64,000 bases of DNA from Fomitopsis serialis (taxonomy: Eukaryota; Basidiomycota; Agaricomycetes; Polyporales; Fomitopsidaceae), in the NCBI RefSeq assembly GCF_022376445.1, contig NW_025954992.1, forward strand, positions 1-64,000, in the 5' to 3' direction. The notes below the pieces were generated by a model, which was not told the origin of the DNA, did no database searches, and worked only from the letters and a program-made list of their open reading frames with translations. Positions 1-17,830 of the stretch are shown piece after piece. Numbering within the stretch: position 1 is the first letter of the stretch; the number at the start of each line of letters is the position of its first letter. Made by a program: the position numbers and the translations under genes.

Positions 1-211
1 CCGAGGGCCGCTGGGAGTTCACCATACCTCTGGAGTAGTCCGGACACATCGCTAGATCCTTCGTCTCGATTTGCAGCAACCATCGACCGTATGTGACGTG
101 CAACCCCAGGATGTATCTATCTGAGTAGTGATGGGTCATAACTTAGCAAATGTACGGATTAGTGCAGCGTTGTGTGTCCTCCTGACGACGGGTGGGTCTT
201 CGTGCGCATCT

Positions 212-567
212 TTACACCTTGAACCCGTAACCCCGCATGCAAGCTATGTGCGCCTGCACGAGCTCCTTGCACTTCTCGTCTGCCACTGAAGAGTCGAATT
301 TCAGGAAGCAGTCATCGCGGACGGACTTTGTCTGCGGGCATGCGCAACATCTAACCGTGCGTCAACATAGGATCCCATTGAATAGGATAAGAGACATACG
401 GCTTAAGACCCTGCGGGTTGAGAGGGTTCTGTGTCGGGTCCGTCGGGTCGTACTTGGCGGGTTCAGGAGCGGGAGACGGCGAGGACGAGCCCCACCACCC
501 TGAGAACTGCAAGCACATCAGAACGCATAGTTCCAAGTCCTCATAGAGTACTTACGAATCCTGACAT
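212..567 (-). CDS. COX17: Cytochrome c oxidase copper chaperone Cox17
   Basis: Three coding exons on the minus strand, 567-556, 506-400 and 350-212, give 85 residues. The first exon holds only 12 coding bases (MSGF). The introns are 555-507 (GTAAGT donor) and 399-351 (GTATGT donor). The C-terminal half reads KPCCACPQTKSVRDDCF, then KCKELVQAHIACMRGYGFKV. This has the CC-x-C copper-binding site and the spaced cysteines of the twin CX9C coiled-coil-helix fold. Cox17 carries Cu(I) in the mitochondrial intermembrane space to Sco1 and Cox11 for cytochrome oxidase assembly. The N-terminus is longer and richer in Pro/Ser than in yeast. All three exons join in frame, so the model is firm although no exon is long. 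Confidence 0.93.
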
Positions 568-1092
568 GTCGAGTCGTACTTTTGGGGGATGAGATGAGAG
601 GAGGAGGCAAGGGTTGCTTACTGTGAGCTCGGAGACTCCCTGCCTTGCCCGCGAGTCTGGCCGTCGGTGACGCCGGAAGGGTTAGACGCTCGCTGACAAA
701 GCGTGGCCGGCACCAGATTCAGGGTTAGGGCTCCGACGTCCGGCCGGTCTCGTTGAGTTCCCACGATACACTATTTGGAAGCCATTCAAATCTAAGATTT
801 CAGACTGTAGGTGTCCGACCTACTTGGTCCCTACGCCGGGCTTCCATGCCGCACGCGTGTCGGGACCAGCGACTGACTGCAATATCAGATCTTGACAAGA
901 AGTGTATTATCCCAGGAAGAAGCGATATGAATGCACGGAAGGTAGTTGTTCGATAACAAGGTGTTCGACAAGCAATATGGCACAGCGACATGACAGCAGG
1001 AACTCTCAGATGTTTTGTAGTAGATAGTCGTCACGAAATAGCAATCAAAGCATTTGGCAAACGGTCCTACTGAGCGAACCATCACCCCCCGG
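568..1092. other. Intergenic: COX17 upstream region and 3' flank of the next gene
   Basis: This lies between the COX17 start and the stop of the next minus-strand gene. It should hold the COX17 promoter. I see no ORF with coding character, no clear TATA box and no repeat. Confidence 0.5.
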
Positions 1093-2529
1093 CTACTTTT
1101 GAGGTCTGGATAGTCTAGCAGCTATGTTAACCTGCCACGGTCGCGGTCTTTCTGGATGCAAATTGCAGTCCAGCATACAGCGCTCTGCTGTATCCGACGC
1201 ACTGCAGACTGTAACACGGAATGCTCCATACACCTGTGTCGTAGTTCTTCCGGATAGCCTGTACAGTCATCTGGCCGATTCCAGGGAGACCGGACTGCCC
1301 AAATACCTCCGACTGCACTCGTCCGACATAATGCACTTTCGTCTAAGGTATGATGAACATCGTTCGCCAAAGGCGGAGAATCGTGGGTGCACGTACCGCC
1401 TCGTCAATCTCTATCCACTCGGATAACTGCATGTTGCCGCCAGAGACCGGAGTGCTGCGATAGCGACCTACGTAGCACCACTTGCCTCAGAGTTCAGTAC
1501 TCATGGCATTCACAACAAAGCAGGGCCAGGCAAGTCCGCTCACCTCATTATGCTTCGTCTCAATGATGAGCTCAAATTCCCGCTCTCCCACAATCGCACC
1601 TTCTGGATGGAACCAGTACCCTGACTTGGCCCAACCAGGGACGCGAATAGGGAGGCAGTTCGGTGGCCGAGGAAGGAAGAAAAGCCTGCAACTCCGCATG
1701 ACCCGGAATACCGTGTGATGATCACAGTCAAGGCCAACACCGTCAAACGAGACGTAGGCTACTCAACGCCGAGGCTCACTCACGTTCTGCCACCGCTGGC
1801 TTCCTGCGAGGTCTGAGATGAGGATCACAATTATGCAGGGGAGTGTTACCACAGCGGCGCGGCCAAGCGGTGACGTACCTGGGGTATGGCACCGAGCCAG
1901 GTCTTCGTGTTTGTACATGCTGTAGGCCGCGGGACGAAGCCTTCGTCGAAAAGAATCGTATTCGGCGGATAGAGTGCTCGAGCTTGCTGCGCCTCATTCG
2001 ACGGGCTTCCGCCGCCAGAATTGACGCCTCAGAACGGAAAACATCTGCCTGTAGTCGAGCAACGCTCGCACATGATGCAAGACTGGTTCAGCGACGTAGT
2101 CACACACGCACTTATGGTTGAGGAGAGCTCGTTCATGTTCGGCGTTTTGGACCCGTTTCTCCAGGGCTGCTTTCTCTTTCTCCAGGTGCGCGACGCGTTC
2201 CTCTGGGTGGAGAGGTCGGATTGAATCTTCCATTTTGATCGGCGTGAAGCATTTTGCCAGTTCTGCATCTGATGCTTGCCGTCGTTGCGCCTCTTCACGG
2301 GTAAGCCTGATGAGCTCGTCGATCTTGTCGGTCTGCGACGAGGCATTGGCGCGTTTTAACTCAAGAACACGCTAAAAGTATCCGTATCAAGCTTTAGTCA
2401 CTCCAGTTTGGTACGATGCGGCACGTACCGTAAAACAGATATTTCGTGCTGTGCGTCCTCGTACTTCCTCTTCCAATACCCTGCCGTAGCTTGATGAGGA
2501 CAACCAGGGCCTGTTGAGCTCGCGGACAT
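1093..2529 (-). CDS. Coiled-coil protein with a possible fungal DUF6697-like domain
   Basis: About 335 residues in at least seven exons that I could chain in frame. The start is ATG 2529 and the stop is TAG at 1095-1093. The N-terminal third is charged and helical, with heptad-like leucines and a run ERVAHLEKEKAALEKRVQNA typical of a coiled coil. The C-terminal half has aromatic-rich segments such as GYWFHPEGAIVGEREFEL and WCYVGRYRSTPVSGG, which resemble a domain common in mushroom hypothetical proteins (DUF6697 type, from memory). Two junctions are weak: the first needs a GTGCCG donor near 2424, and a 49-nt intron near 2029-1981 uses GTTCTG. I cannot assign a function. Confidence 0.62.
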
Positions 2530-2972
2530 TTTGTAGTTCAAAAGACTCGTCGTTGAGAAGCGCACAAGACGGTCAGATGCAATGCATGGTCAATGAGGCG
2601 CGCTGCCGATGAACTTATCCGCTGTCACGACGGTCACTGCGATGTACATAATAGCGTCTCCGTGGCGTTCTCTTACGCCGCCGCCACTATCCGAGTCAGT
2701 CCACGCCGGTCATGGCCCGAATGATACGAGAGCCTGCAAAGAGTTGAAGTCTAGTGCCGCATGTACTAGAGCGAAATACTGTGCGGTCGCAATGCGTGAA
2801 GGTGTATGGCTTGTATGGCGAACAGAAAGAGAGACATCAAGATCTAAAAATAGATGAAGGAGGCTGCGCGCGTGTTACGTAAGCGCCTACCCGCGAAATG
2901 TATACGTGGTCGGTCGCGCGGTGGCTGCAACTCATCCAGCAACTGCGCAAGCGGTGTTTGCATTCTTCTGCC
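2530..2972. promoter_or_regulatory. Divergent promoter region between the coiled-coil gene and WBP1
   Basis: 443 bp separate two diverging start codons, so both promoters must lie here. I could not recognise a TATA box or a defined operator in it. Confidence 0.5.
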
Positions 2973-4600
2973 ATGGTCTCGCCATGGAGGTTCCTTTCGT
3001 TCTTGGGCTTTGCGGCGGCTGCTCTCGCTAAGTCCAGCACTGGCAATTCTGTCTTGGTCGTGCTCGACCCTGGATCGAGCAGGGACAACTTCTCGAGATT
3101 CTTCGACGGCCTTGGAGGTGCGTGTAGTTGGCGACGTGACCGTTGACTGGCTTTGACGTGTTTCTTCTAGCGCGAGGATATGATCTTACCTTCCGGACTC
3201 CTAAGGACGCACACCCCGCTGTGATTGCGCATGACCATCCTGAGTTCTCACATGTAATTCTTTTCGCGCCGGAGTCCAAGAGTGAGTCCATGTTGGCGAA
3301 TGCGACATGGATACGCTGTTTTGCTGAATGTGGTGGACACAGCATACTCCTCGGACATCACCCCCCAGTCCTTGGTCACGCTCCTTTCAAAGAACACCAA
3401 CCTGCTCATCGCAGTGTCGTCAAAAGCGACGCCCTTGACATCCCTGGCGGCGAGTTCTCACTCGTCCTGCCGCCGCCTGGCACACCTCTCATCTCGCACT
3501 TCCCTGAGCGGGACACACCAGCGACTGTGATCCCCGTCGAGGTCTTGTCGTCGAGCCCTGTGCTCTCTGGGAGCTTGCCGCCCGTGTGGTTCTCCGGCGT
3601 CCCGTTCGCATTCAACAGCAACCCGCACATTGTGCCCATTCTGAACGCACCGGCGCAGAGCTTTGCAGCGGACTCTGATGCGGACTCCGGTGCAGAGGCG
3701 ATTGTGGAGGCTGCAGACAAAGGCGGCGAGGGCCTGTGGGCAGGCAACTCACTTGGACTGGTCGCTGGATTCCAGACTCTTGGTGGTGGCCGTGCTACGT
3801 GGGTTGGTGGGGTAGATCTGTTCAGCGACGAGTTTGCACAGAAGCCTACTATTGAGTAAGTCTAGGATACTCCGCCCGTCACGCGGTCTGACGCGTTCCT
3901 CTAGCGGAGTCAAGCCCGGGAACGAGCAATTCGCCGCCGACGTGGCGGCGTGGACCTTCCAAGAGACAGGTATGCTGCGCATCGACGACGCCACGCATCA
4001 CCGCGTCAACGAGACCGCGCCGGGGGATATGTACACTATCAATGACCGCGTCGTGCGTCCGCTCACCTCATGTCTGCCGTACATCGCGCTGAACCCGGTG
4101 CCCCGATTGATTGCAGACGTACACAATGCACGTGTCGAAATACAACCCGACCTCGGCGGAGTGGGAGCCGTACTCTGGCATCACCGACATGCAGCTCGAG
4201 TTCACGATGCTGGACCCCCACATCCGGACCGCGCTCAAGCCAACGCCCGGGGTGCCCGGCGAGTACTCGCTGACGTTCCGCGTTCCAGACCGGCACGGCG
4301 TGTTCAAATTCAACGTCGACTACAAGCGAAAAGGGTGCGTCGCCCCTTGCCTCTTCCGGCTGCGTTAGTGCACGCTCGCTGACGTGCGACGTCACCCGCA
4401 GCTGGTCCTACCTGCAGAGCACGACCGTCGTCCCGGTCGTTCCGCCGCGGCACGACGAGTACCCGCGCTTCCTGAGCCCCGCGTGGCCATACTACGCCGG
4501 CACGATCAGCACGAGCGCCGCGTTCCTCGCGTTCTGCGCGCTGTGGCTCGCCGGCGACAGCGCGGAGGCGAAGAAGTCGAAAAGCACGAAATCTGACTAG
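2973..4600 (+). CDS. WBP1: Oligosaccharyltransferase 48 kDa subunit (Wbp1/OST48)
   Basis: Exons 2973-3117, 3171-3281, 3343-3855, 3905-4052, 4117-4334 and 4402-4600 encode about 444 residues, the usual family length. The product begins with a signal peptide (MVSPWRFLSFLGFAAAALA). It then shows the GIFT-like N-terminal domain (SVLVVLDPGSSRDNFSRFF, RGYDLTF) and the Wbp1 segments SHHRV-like THHRVNETAP and DIQLEF-like DMQLEFTMLDP. It ends with a membrane helix (YYAGTISTSAAFLAFCALWL) and a lysine-rich cytosolic tail. Wbp1 is a core subunit of the ER complex that N-glycosylates nascent proteins. The frame slips by one missing base near 3447-3453, and adding one base there restores the family alignment. 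A 41-nt intron (GTGTCG...GAG) would also fix the frame but would delete conserved residues, so I prefer a base-call error. Confidence 0.92.
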
Positions 4601-6447
<1,847 letters not shown>

Positions 6448-7494
6448 TCGCTGAATGTAAATATACTTGCGCGAACCGCTAATGGGCCGCGTCCACTTGC
6501 ATATCTATCAGCGACAGTGTCTTGCGAAATTTACTGTGTGAGTGCTACTCCCACGAGGCTGCGATAGACGATGATGCGCTGGAGTGGGTTTGGTTTGAGC
6601 TTAGAGTTGAGTAACGTTGAGTTCCTGGACGCTGTGTCTACGCGAATGACACGCAGTGCCTACGGTGTGTTGGACCCGTTTGCGAAGGAAGCACAGCGTG
6701 AAGTTCAGAGTGAGCTTGAGCGTGGATGGCCCTGATGATTGTCGTGCTGGTCCGATGCAGACTCGGTGGGATGGTCTATTTTCGCACCATACAGATAACG
6801 GGGGAGTTGAGCCGGAGCCATCGCCTCGGGCACGTTGAGGAGGAGGATGAAATGGCTGCAGCCTGAGGCTGGAGAGAGCGCCCGGTGCAGCAGCTAACGG
6901 CATAGCATCTGGTTAGCGGACCACGGCCCCGATCGCGCACTGGATCGACTGCGCCCGCGGACTCGCGTACGTTCGCGTCCCTCGTACGCTCCTCCGTCTT
7001 GCCATTCCAGGAGCCGGGGGCGCGGTAGGGCTCGAGCTGTGCGTGCGTGGGGCAGCGAGGCAGCGGGTGGGCGGCGGTGCGCAACTCAGAGCGGGTGCTG
7101 GTCCCGATGGGATCGCTGCCGGGCGCCCAGATCGGTGGCTGTTAGCGCGCCGCGGGGAGAGACGCCCGAGGATGGAGGACCCTCGCGTCGCGGGCGGTTT
7201 CCTGTGGTCGATGCGCGGACAGCGTTTCCATTTCCTCTCATTTAAATATCTCGCCAACGCCCGACAAGATGGCCCTGTCCCGCCCACCGCCCGCGCACAC
7301 ATCGCCTCCCTGTCTGTCTGCAACTGCCGACAGTCTTTACGACACACGAAAGGCGCTCCTCCAATCACCACAGAGACTTGATGTTTTGATACGCAGGGCG
7401 CTCAGATCCGCTTCAAAACCCTCCAGCTGCACGCAACTCACCGAACTTTGCACCCTCGCCCGACATTGTACCCTGCTATCCCCAGACTATCTCC
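6448..7494. other. Intergenic: ADK1 3' flank and transcription-factor promoter
   Basis: About 1 kb. Frames open here have no coding character that I can recognise. The last part is pyrimidine-rich and AC-rich ahead of the start at 7495, as in many basidiomycete promoters. Confidence 0.45.
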
Positions 7495-9623
7495 ATGAAG
7501 GCCGTAACGCCTCTCCAGCGCGGCATGGCCTGTCTCTGCTGCCGCAAACGAAAGATGGTGATCTCTGCATGTTCATCACACATTCAATATCACGCTGACA
7601 GCCACACGTGTTAGAAATGCGACGGGCTGCGGCCTGTCTGTTCGCAATGCCTCAAAGCCAACCGCGGCGTCGACTGTCAATATCACGAGAAGAAACATGT
7701 CAGTCGCACGCAGCTTCTCCAGCAGAAGGTCGCGAAACTGGAGGCGCGTCTGCGCGAACTCGAGTCTGAGCAGGCAGAGTCGTCTGCGAGTGGCTCGAGT
7801 TCAGGCTCGTCCCCGTCGCCCCCGCCGTCCTCGAACAGCACAAACGAGCTTTCAGGTAAGACACCGTCCCACAACGCGTCCTCCAACGATCACCGGTGGC
7901 GGTGCTGACACGAAGCGCCCATCCAGATCCTCTATCGGGAGCTGTGGACGCTCCCTTAACTGGGATCACGATTTCTCGACCATCAACTTGACAGACACCA
8001 TCCCAGCCTCGCCCACAAACAGTCTACACCCTGGTGATACCCATGGCCCGGCAGCGCTATCAAAGTGTCCGATGAGCTGACTATCGCCGGATGGTCTTCA
8101 CCAAGCTCTCCAAACTCGAATGGTGGGAGGATCGATCGACCTTCTGCAGAAATAAGCAACAGCTGTGGGTACTCATTCCATGCGTTGCGTCCGGCTCTAT
8201 TGACATGGATTGACCAGCCTCGAAATATTCTTCTCGCATCGGCACCAGTGCGCATTCGACTGCCACCTTACCAGGTTCAGCGCATCCCTCCATCTAGCCC
8301 ATCCGCACCAACCTCATCCCGCTCTGATGGACGCGATTTACCTCATGGCCTGCTACTTCTCACGTTTACCGCATCTCAGCGAGCTCGAACCCCACTTCCT
8401 AAAGCGTGCGCTGGCCGGGATTTCGGAAGCCCTGCATCAGCAGGACAGGATGGTCCAAGTACTGCAGGCTTCGTCACTGATCGCCGTGTACTTCTTCTGT
8501 CAAGGGCGTGTGCTCGAGGGGTACTATCACTCGTCGACGAGCGCGCGACTGGCGATAGACGTCGGCCTCCACCAGATTCGCCCCACTATGGAGTGGTCGG
8601 GCATCCAGTCGGGGCTCGGCGGCGCGGGCGCGTCTGCGTTCCCCACCGACGCGACGTTCCCGCTGCCCCCCGTGAAGGACTCAGTGGAACACGCAGAGCG
8701 CGTCGCAGCGTTCTGGCAGATATTCATCGTCGATCGCGCGTGGTCAGTTGCAACCGGTCTTCCGTCGGCGCTCCCGGATGATGACCACCCGCGGACGCAA
8801 ATCGCGACGTCCTGGCCAATGGGCATTGTCGATATGTCAATGGTGAGTCCGGGCCTTCCATTCAAATCTGTCATATATATGGAGCCTAACACGGTTAAAA
8901 GAGCCCCGACGCAAACGTCAACACCCTTCAGGCGCTTGTCGGCTCTTCAATGTTAGGAAGCAGCAGCGGTGCCGGTTCCAACGTGACCCTTCGAGCGAAG
9001 GCGGTTATGCTCTTCGAACGTACCGCGCGCTTCGCATGTGAGTTCCCTATCCTGCTCATGAGCCTCCGTAGGATACCGGCTGATGCTTGGGCGCATCGAC
9101 AGCGTCTTCGAGGAGCGAATCAGACTGGGCAGGGCAGCGGTCACTCGAGATGTCCCTCGCGCAGTTCTCCGCCAACCTCCCAGGGATCAGCCGACATACG
9201 AACCAGTTCGTGCCGACGCGTGCGGACGGGGACCTGGTCACGATCCATACGCTTATCTACACCGCGACCATCCACCTCCACCGGGATCATATTGAGACGC
9301 AGACGCCGTCGTTCGAGAAGTGTCTATACGCAGCGAGCTCGGTTGCGGCGTTGGTGCGCGAGCTGAACGAGGACGATTACGCCTTCCTCGACCCCATCAA
9401 CAGCGTAAGCACTTTGCGTTGTGCATTGTCCCCGTGCGTGCTGACCCACATGGCTGAACAGACGTGCTGGCGCGCTGTAGCGGACGTCTACGCGCGCATG
9501 CTCAGCAGCACGCAGATCGAGCAGCTGCAGTACGACTCGCTGGCCATCACGAACGAGCTGAACGTCCTTCTCGCGGCCATGCGCCGCCTGGCGCTCTTCT
9601 TCCCCGTAGCCGCCCTTCCATGA
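7495..9623 (+). CDS. Zn2Cys6 fungal transcription factor
   Basis: Exon 1 (7495-7557) gives MKAVTPLQRGMACLCCRKRK. After an intron at 7558-7614, exon 2 (7615-7855) continues KCDGLRPVCSQCLKANRGV. Together they form the six-cysteine binuclear zinc cluster (CxxC-x6-C...CxxC-x6-C). A leucine-rich coiled coil follows (LLQQKVAKLEARLRELESEQ), then a Ser/Pro linker. The downstream exons, about 8210-9623, match the fungal-specific transcription-factor middle region (FFSHRHQCAFDCHLTRFSAS, ARLAIDVGLHQI) and end in PVAALP. Such proteins bind CGG-type repeats as dimers in the nucleus. I could not resolve the splicing between 7856 and 8230, where an exon with KLSKLEWWED may lie, so that stretch of the model is open. 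Its regulon is unknown. Confidence 0.85.
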
Positions 9624-9916
9624 CCCCCTTGCCTCGTCCATGGACGCTCCATGCGATTTCTCGGTTGTAAAACGTACTAAGAGAAGCCTTCTATTGCTAA
9701 TATCCTCCCAGTCTGGGCCCCCTTACTTAGGTCATGTAATCCCGTCTCGTCGTTTCGGGCGTCTTCCGTGTTCTCTGCCCCTTCTGCATCTACAATGTAA
9801 TCGATAGACATGTTCGCGCACGACGGAACCAAACTGTATCTCATATTACTCAGTCTATAGTACTGCCACGCCTGGCGCAATTCATTCGCGACCCTTGCAT
9901 TGCCATGCCATCCATA

Positions 9917-10406
9917 CTACGCTAGTCTATCTACTACGTTACACTCGTGCACATGGAGCAAGTCCTCCGCCTCCTGATCGCCATGAAACTCTTTGCAGAG
10001 TGCGCTCAGAATCTCGGATCGACCTTTGCCTTGCCTTCTTAATTGTTGGGCGTCCAGTGCGAAAGGCACGGAGATCCGATAGGTCGGGTATTCCTTGTGA
10101 TTGAGCGCCCATAGAGGAAGCCTTACGCGGAGGAGAACATCCTCCGGCCTGCGAACAAACGTGGCCAGAACGTGGCGTCCAGGAGACCTGAGGTGCACCG
10201 CCCTCGCCGCCCTGGATGATGGGCCGACCCGCTTCACCAGATCTTTGTACGGCGCATCTGTATCTCAGACGCATTGGGGTCGACATCAGTTGGTGGCGGT
10301 ACAAAAAGTAGTCACCGGCCCTCCACCGCCGGTCAGTGAATGAGGATTGGCACAGTTGATTGGCACGAATCATGTGCACGGCCCTCTGCAGTGCGGATCG
10401 CATCAT
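9917..10406 (-). CDS. Small two-exon gene of unknown function
   Basis: Exon 1 (10406-10316) and exon 2 (10257-9917) join across an intron 10315-10258 (GTGACT...TACAG) to give exactly 144 codons including the stop (143 residues). The product starts MMRSALQRAVHMIRANQLCQ, which could act as a mitochondrial presequence. It continues with a basic, arginine-rich body (RSPGRHVLATFVRRPEDVLL, RLPLWALNHKEYPTYRISVP) and an acidic end (HGDQEAEDLLHVHECNVV). I do not recognise the family. The gene follows LETM1 on the same strand with only 45 bp between LETM1's stop and its start, so it could alternatively be transcribed with LETM1 as a 3' extension. The clean splice frame is the main support. Confidence 0.5.
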
Positions 10407-10451
10407 TGAGACTCGGTCACATTAGGTCTAGGCTGTAACGAATAGGGTGGA

Positions 10452-12756
<2,305 letters not shown>

Positions 12757-13158
12757 ATACCTGGGAGACTAGAGCCAGCTGGAGGCGGGATGAGAGTAAG
12801 TGTAGAAGGTTGTGGGCCAGGAAATGCGTGCAGCCACCAATGACGCCAGTCCTTCGGCGGACACTGTTTGCGCGTATTGACCGCGGCGTAGACGCGCAGA
12901 CGCGTCCCCGCGCCGCGCGTGTCACTGCTCGTTCCGGCGCGCGCGAGACATGCATACGCGTATTCAGGCCGGCATGTCGACCGTGCAGACCGTCAGGCAA
13001 GGCTGCCGTTATAGGTTACACGGGCCGTCGAAAGGAGGGACTGCACACTCGTCACTCGCATGCCAACCACTGGACAGCGAATTTCGCGGCTTCCGATTGG
13101 CCCACGCTTCCTGGCGAATCGTAATGCGGAATGTGGCATTGGACTCCAGGCGTGTACT

Positions 13159-13166
13159 TTCGGGAA
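13159..13166 (+). promoter_or_regulatory. Two-unit heat-shock element
   Basis: TTC-gg-GAA: two inverted nGAAn units with exact 2-nt spacing, about 250 bp before the SSC1 start. Alone this is a short match. Its value is that a perfect three-unit element lies close by. Confidence 0.55.
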
Positions 13167-13311
13167 CGCACCGAGGGATTTATCCGTGTCCCTATGCTAC
13201 TTAGCTTACTGTAAGAGTTCGCAGTAATAGGCTATCCCGTGAATACAGCATAGAACGTGGATTGCCCGGGTCAAGGTTGTCATTAGGACACGGTTTCGGC
13301 CGACAACCCTC

Positions 13312-13326
13312 AGAACGTTCGGGAAC
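13312..13326 (+). promoter_or_regulatory. Perfect three-unit heat-shock element
   Basis: The sequence aGAAcgTTCggGAAc is a textbook array of three alternating nGAAn pentamers, 91 bp upstream of the SSC1 ATG. Heat-shock factor trimers bind such sites. Mitochondrial Hsp70 genes are known targets, so heat induction of SSC1 is a well-founded inference. Confidence 0.85.
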
Positions 13327-13416
13327 GGCCGGGCGCTTATGTAACGCATTACGCTTTCAAAAATTGAGAGCGACGCGCTCCCACTTACTCACCTTCGTCT
13401 TCCATCCTCCTTCACC

Positions 13417-15785
<2,369 letters not shown>

Positions 15786-16169
15786 GTTCCCACTCTTCCG
15801 TTGTCGTACCCCCCCTTCGCATCCGCCGCTACTTGCTTTATCATCCACCTACATCGCCCCTGCTGCATCATGACCCTTTGTCACGTCTCGTCGCGCATGT
15901 CCGTCGGCATCCAGTCTTTCACGCATCCAGCATAGAGCAAAAGTAATGTTACGCACGCTATTACTTTACGGTCTCGTCGCACGCTTTTTATCGTCACGGC
16001 TTAGTATATGTATCTAGTATTGAACAATGACCACCCCACTCTCAGCATTGCTCCACTCCTCACTTCATTTGTGTGTTGGCATCTGCGGCGTCGAGCACAG
16101 ATGTGACCAACTGAGTGATCGATCGGAAGACAAACTAGCGCATCTTGATCACTACCGCCGTGACTGGGG
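15786..16169. other. Intergenic: SSC1 3' flank and ALKBH1 promoter
   Basis: About 380 bp. It begins with a pyrimidine-rich SSC1 3' UTR. No further gene or repeat was seen. Confidence 0.5.
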
Positions 16170-17830
16170 ATGCCGACTGCAACTGAGGCAGCTCACCGCG
16201 CCACCGACCTCCATGACCCGACCAGTGCTGCGTATAAGAAGGCACGACGACTGCACCTGAAAGCTACACGTAACAGGAATCAGGACGTCGAGGCGGACTG
16301 GACGCCTTTCCGAGCGGCGGAGAAGAAATATAAGGCTCGCTTTCCTCCGCCCGACCTTTCTGACGTTCTCGACCTCGCTACGTTGGATGCATTTCGTGCA
16401 GAAGAAGTTTCCAGGGGTGGTTGGTACGGGAGAGCAGACGCGATACAATGCACGGAGATCGAATTGAATGACTGTAACGAAGCCGGTCCTTCGACTGGCA
16501 GAAAGGCGTACATCTTCCCGGACGTACCTGGTGCGCACGTTTGAATATCTAGATTGCTGGAGACATGCTAATAGCTACTGGATGGGCTTTCATTAGGACT
16601 GGTCTTGCTACCGTCCTTCGTCGACCCTGAAGGACAGAGGCGACTCGTGCGTTGGGCTCTATCCGAGCAGGCCCGTCATCCGAACGAGACGAATCTCGAT
16701 ACGCACTATGTCCTCCCGGAAATCGGACTGTGGAACAAGTACGTCGATGTGCGCAGAGGGCAGTGCGAGGATGGCCACGTCCGTTCTCGTGCTCTCCTAC
16801 ATACCATCCCGAATGACCCGCAGAGGGTCGAAACTCCCGGACCGCGAAGACTAGTAGCAAACGAGCCGGCAAGCAAAGACAATTACGACACGCTCTCATG
16901 TACGCCGAAGCCCCCCGCCGCACCATCCCCGTCAGCCCAGCCAATCCGTGTCTCCGCGCTGGTGCCGAAACTGCGCTGGGCGAACATTGGGTGGTCGTAC
17001 CATTGGGGACGAAGCAGTACGACTTCTCCAAGGGGAAGGGGACGATCGATCCAGAGGTTCGTTCTGTGTGCAAGCGGGCGGTACGCGCGGTCAGCTGGGA
17101 TCGGGTCTTTGCAAACGATAAGTCGTCTGCTGGTGATTGGGGCGAGGACGGCCCTGACTGGGACTCATGGCATGAGACGTACGGTGAGTAGTCAGTCAGG
17201 GTATAATGCACGCTTCTTAACTGAAAGGGTCTGTATAGAGCCTGATGCGGGGATCGTCAATTTCTATCAGACGAAGGTGAGCTTGTGCACCGAGGCGCTT
17301 CGAGAGTACGCGCTCCTTAACGCTCAACATTCGATCTATAGGACACCCTGATGGCTCACGTTGACCGTTCCGAGGTGTGCGCGACATCACCATTAGTATC
17401 TATCTCGTACGTGTACAGCCTCGTGCAGGCTCATCCCGATCTCAGTGTACTATCTGACAGTCTAGGATGTGCGGCCATATTTCTCATCGGAGGTCTAACC
17501 CGGGACGCGAAGCCCTCCGCAATACTGTTACGCTCGGGCGACGCGGTTATCATGTCAGGTCCTGCTTGTCGGCGCGCTTATCACGGTCAGTATTGAGATG
17601 CAGATTCCAGAGTGTTGGTGTCTCGGAGCCCGTTGACTAACGTATGGTTGACAGGCGTCCCGCGAATACTCGAGGGTACTCTGCCGCCTCATTTGGAGTC
17701 GGGTGCGGACGGAGACTGGGTTGTCTACGAGGAATACTTGCGCAACAGCCGTATCAACGTGAACGTCCGTCAAGTCTTTCCGAGAGGTTTCGATCCTACT
17801 GCTCCGACACGACTTGCGAGCGATGCGTAA
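16170..17830 (+). CDS. ALKBH1: AlkB-family Fe(II)/2-oxoglutarate dioxygenase, ALKBH1 type
   Basis: Start ATG 16170, stop TAA 17828-17830, about seven exons. The N-terminal part (residues about 1-120) includes PTSAAYKKARRLHLKATRN. The catalytic core shows LRWANIGWSYHW, then NFYQTKDTLMAHVDRSE with the iron-binding HxD. It continues with IFLIGGLTRDAKPSAILLRS, GDAVIMSGPACRRAYHGVPR with the distal histidine, and RINVNVRQVFP with the 2-oxoglutarate-binding arginines. The order and the GLTR...R-x-YHG-V-PR signature fit ALKBH1 rather than AlkB DNA-repair forms. Family members demethylate m1A in tRNA and oxidise tRNA m5C, often in mitochondria, and a role on DNA 6mA is debated. One base is missing in a G run at 17004-17007; five Gs would restore YHWGTKQYDF. 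Confidence 0.87.

Larger units (their letters stand above)
12757..13416. promoter_or_regulatory. Bidirectional promoter between MDM38/LETM1 and SSC1
   Basis: The 660 bp between two divergent genes for mitochondrial proteins contains no coding frame. Two heat-shock elements sit in its SSC1-proximal half and are listed separately. Confidence 0.7.

Noticed and set aside
720..735. TTAGGG-like word near the left edge
   Set aside because: Single occurrence, not a telomere-type array.
3397..3455. A 41-nt intron in WBP1 (GTGTCG...GAG)
   Set aside because: It would fix the frame but removes family-conserved Ser-Ser...Pro-Leu residues; one missing base explains the data better.
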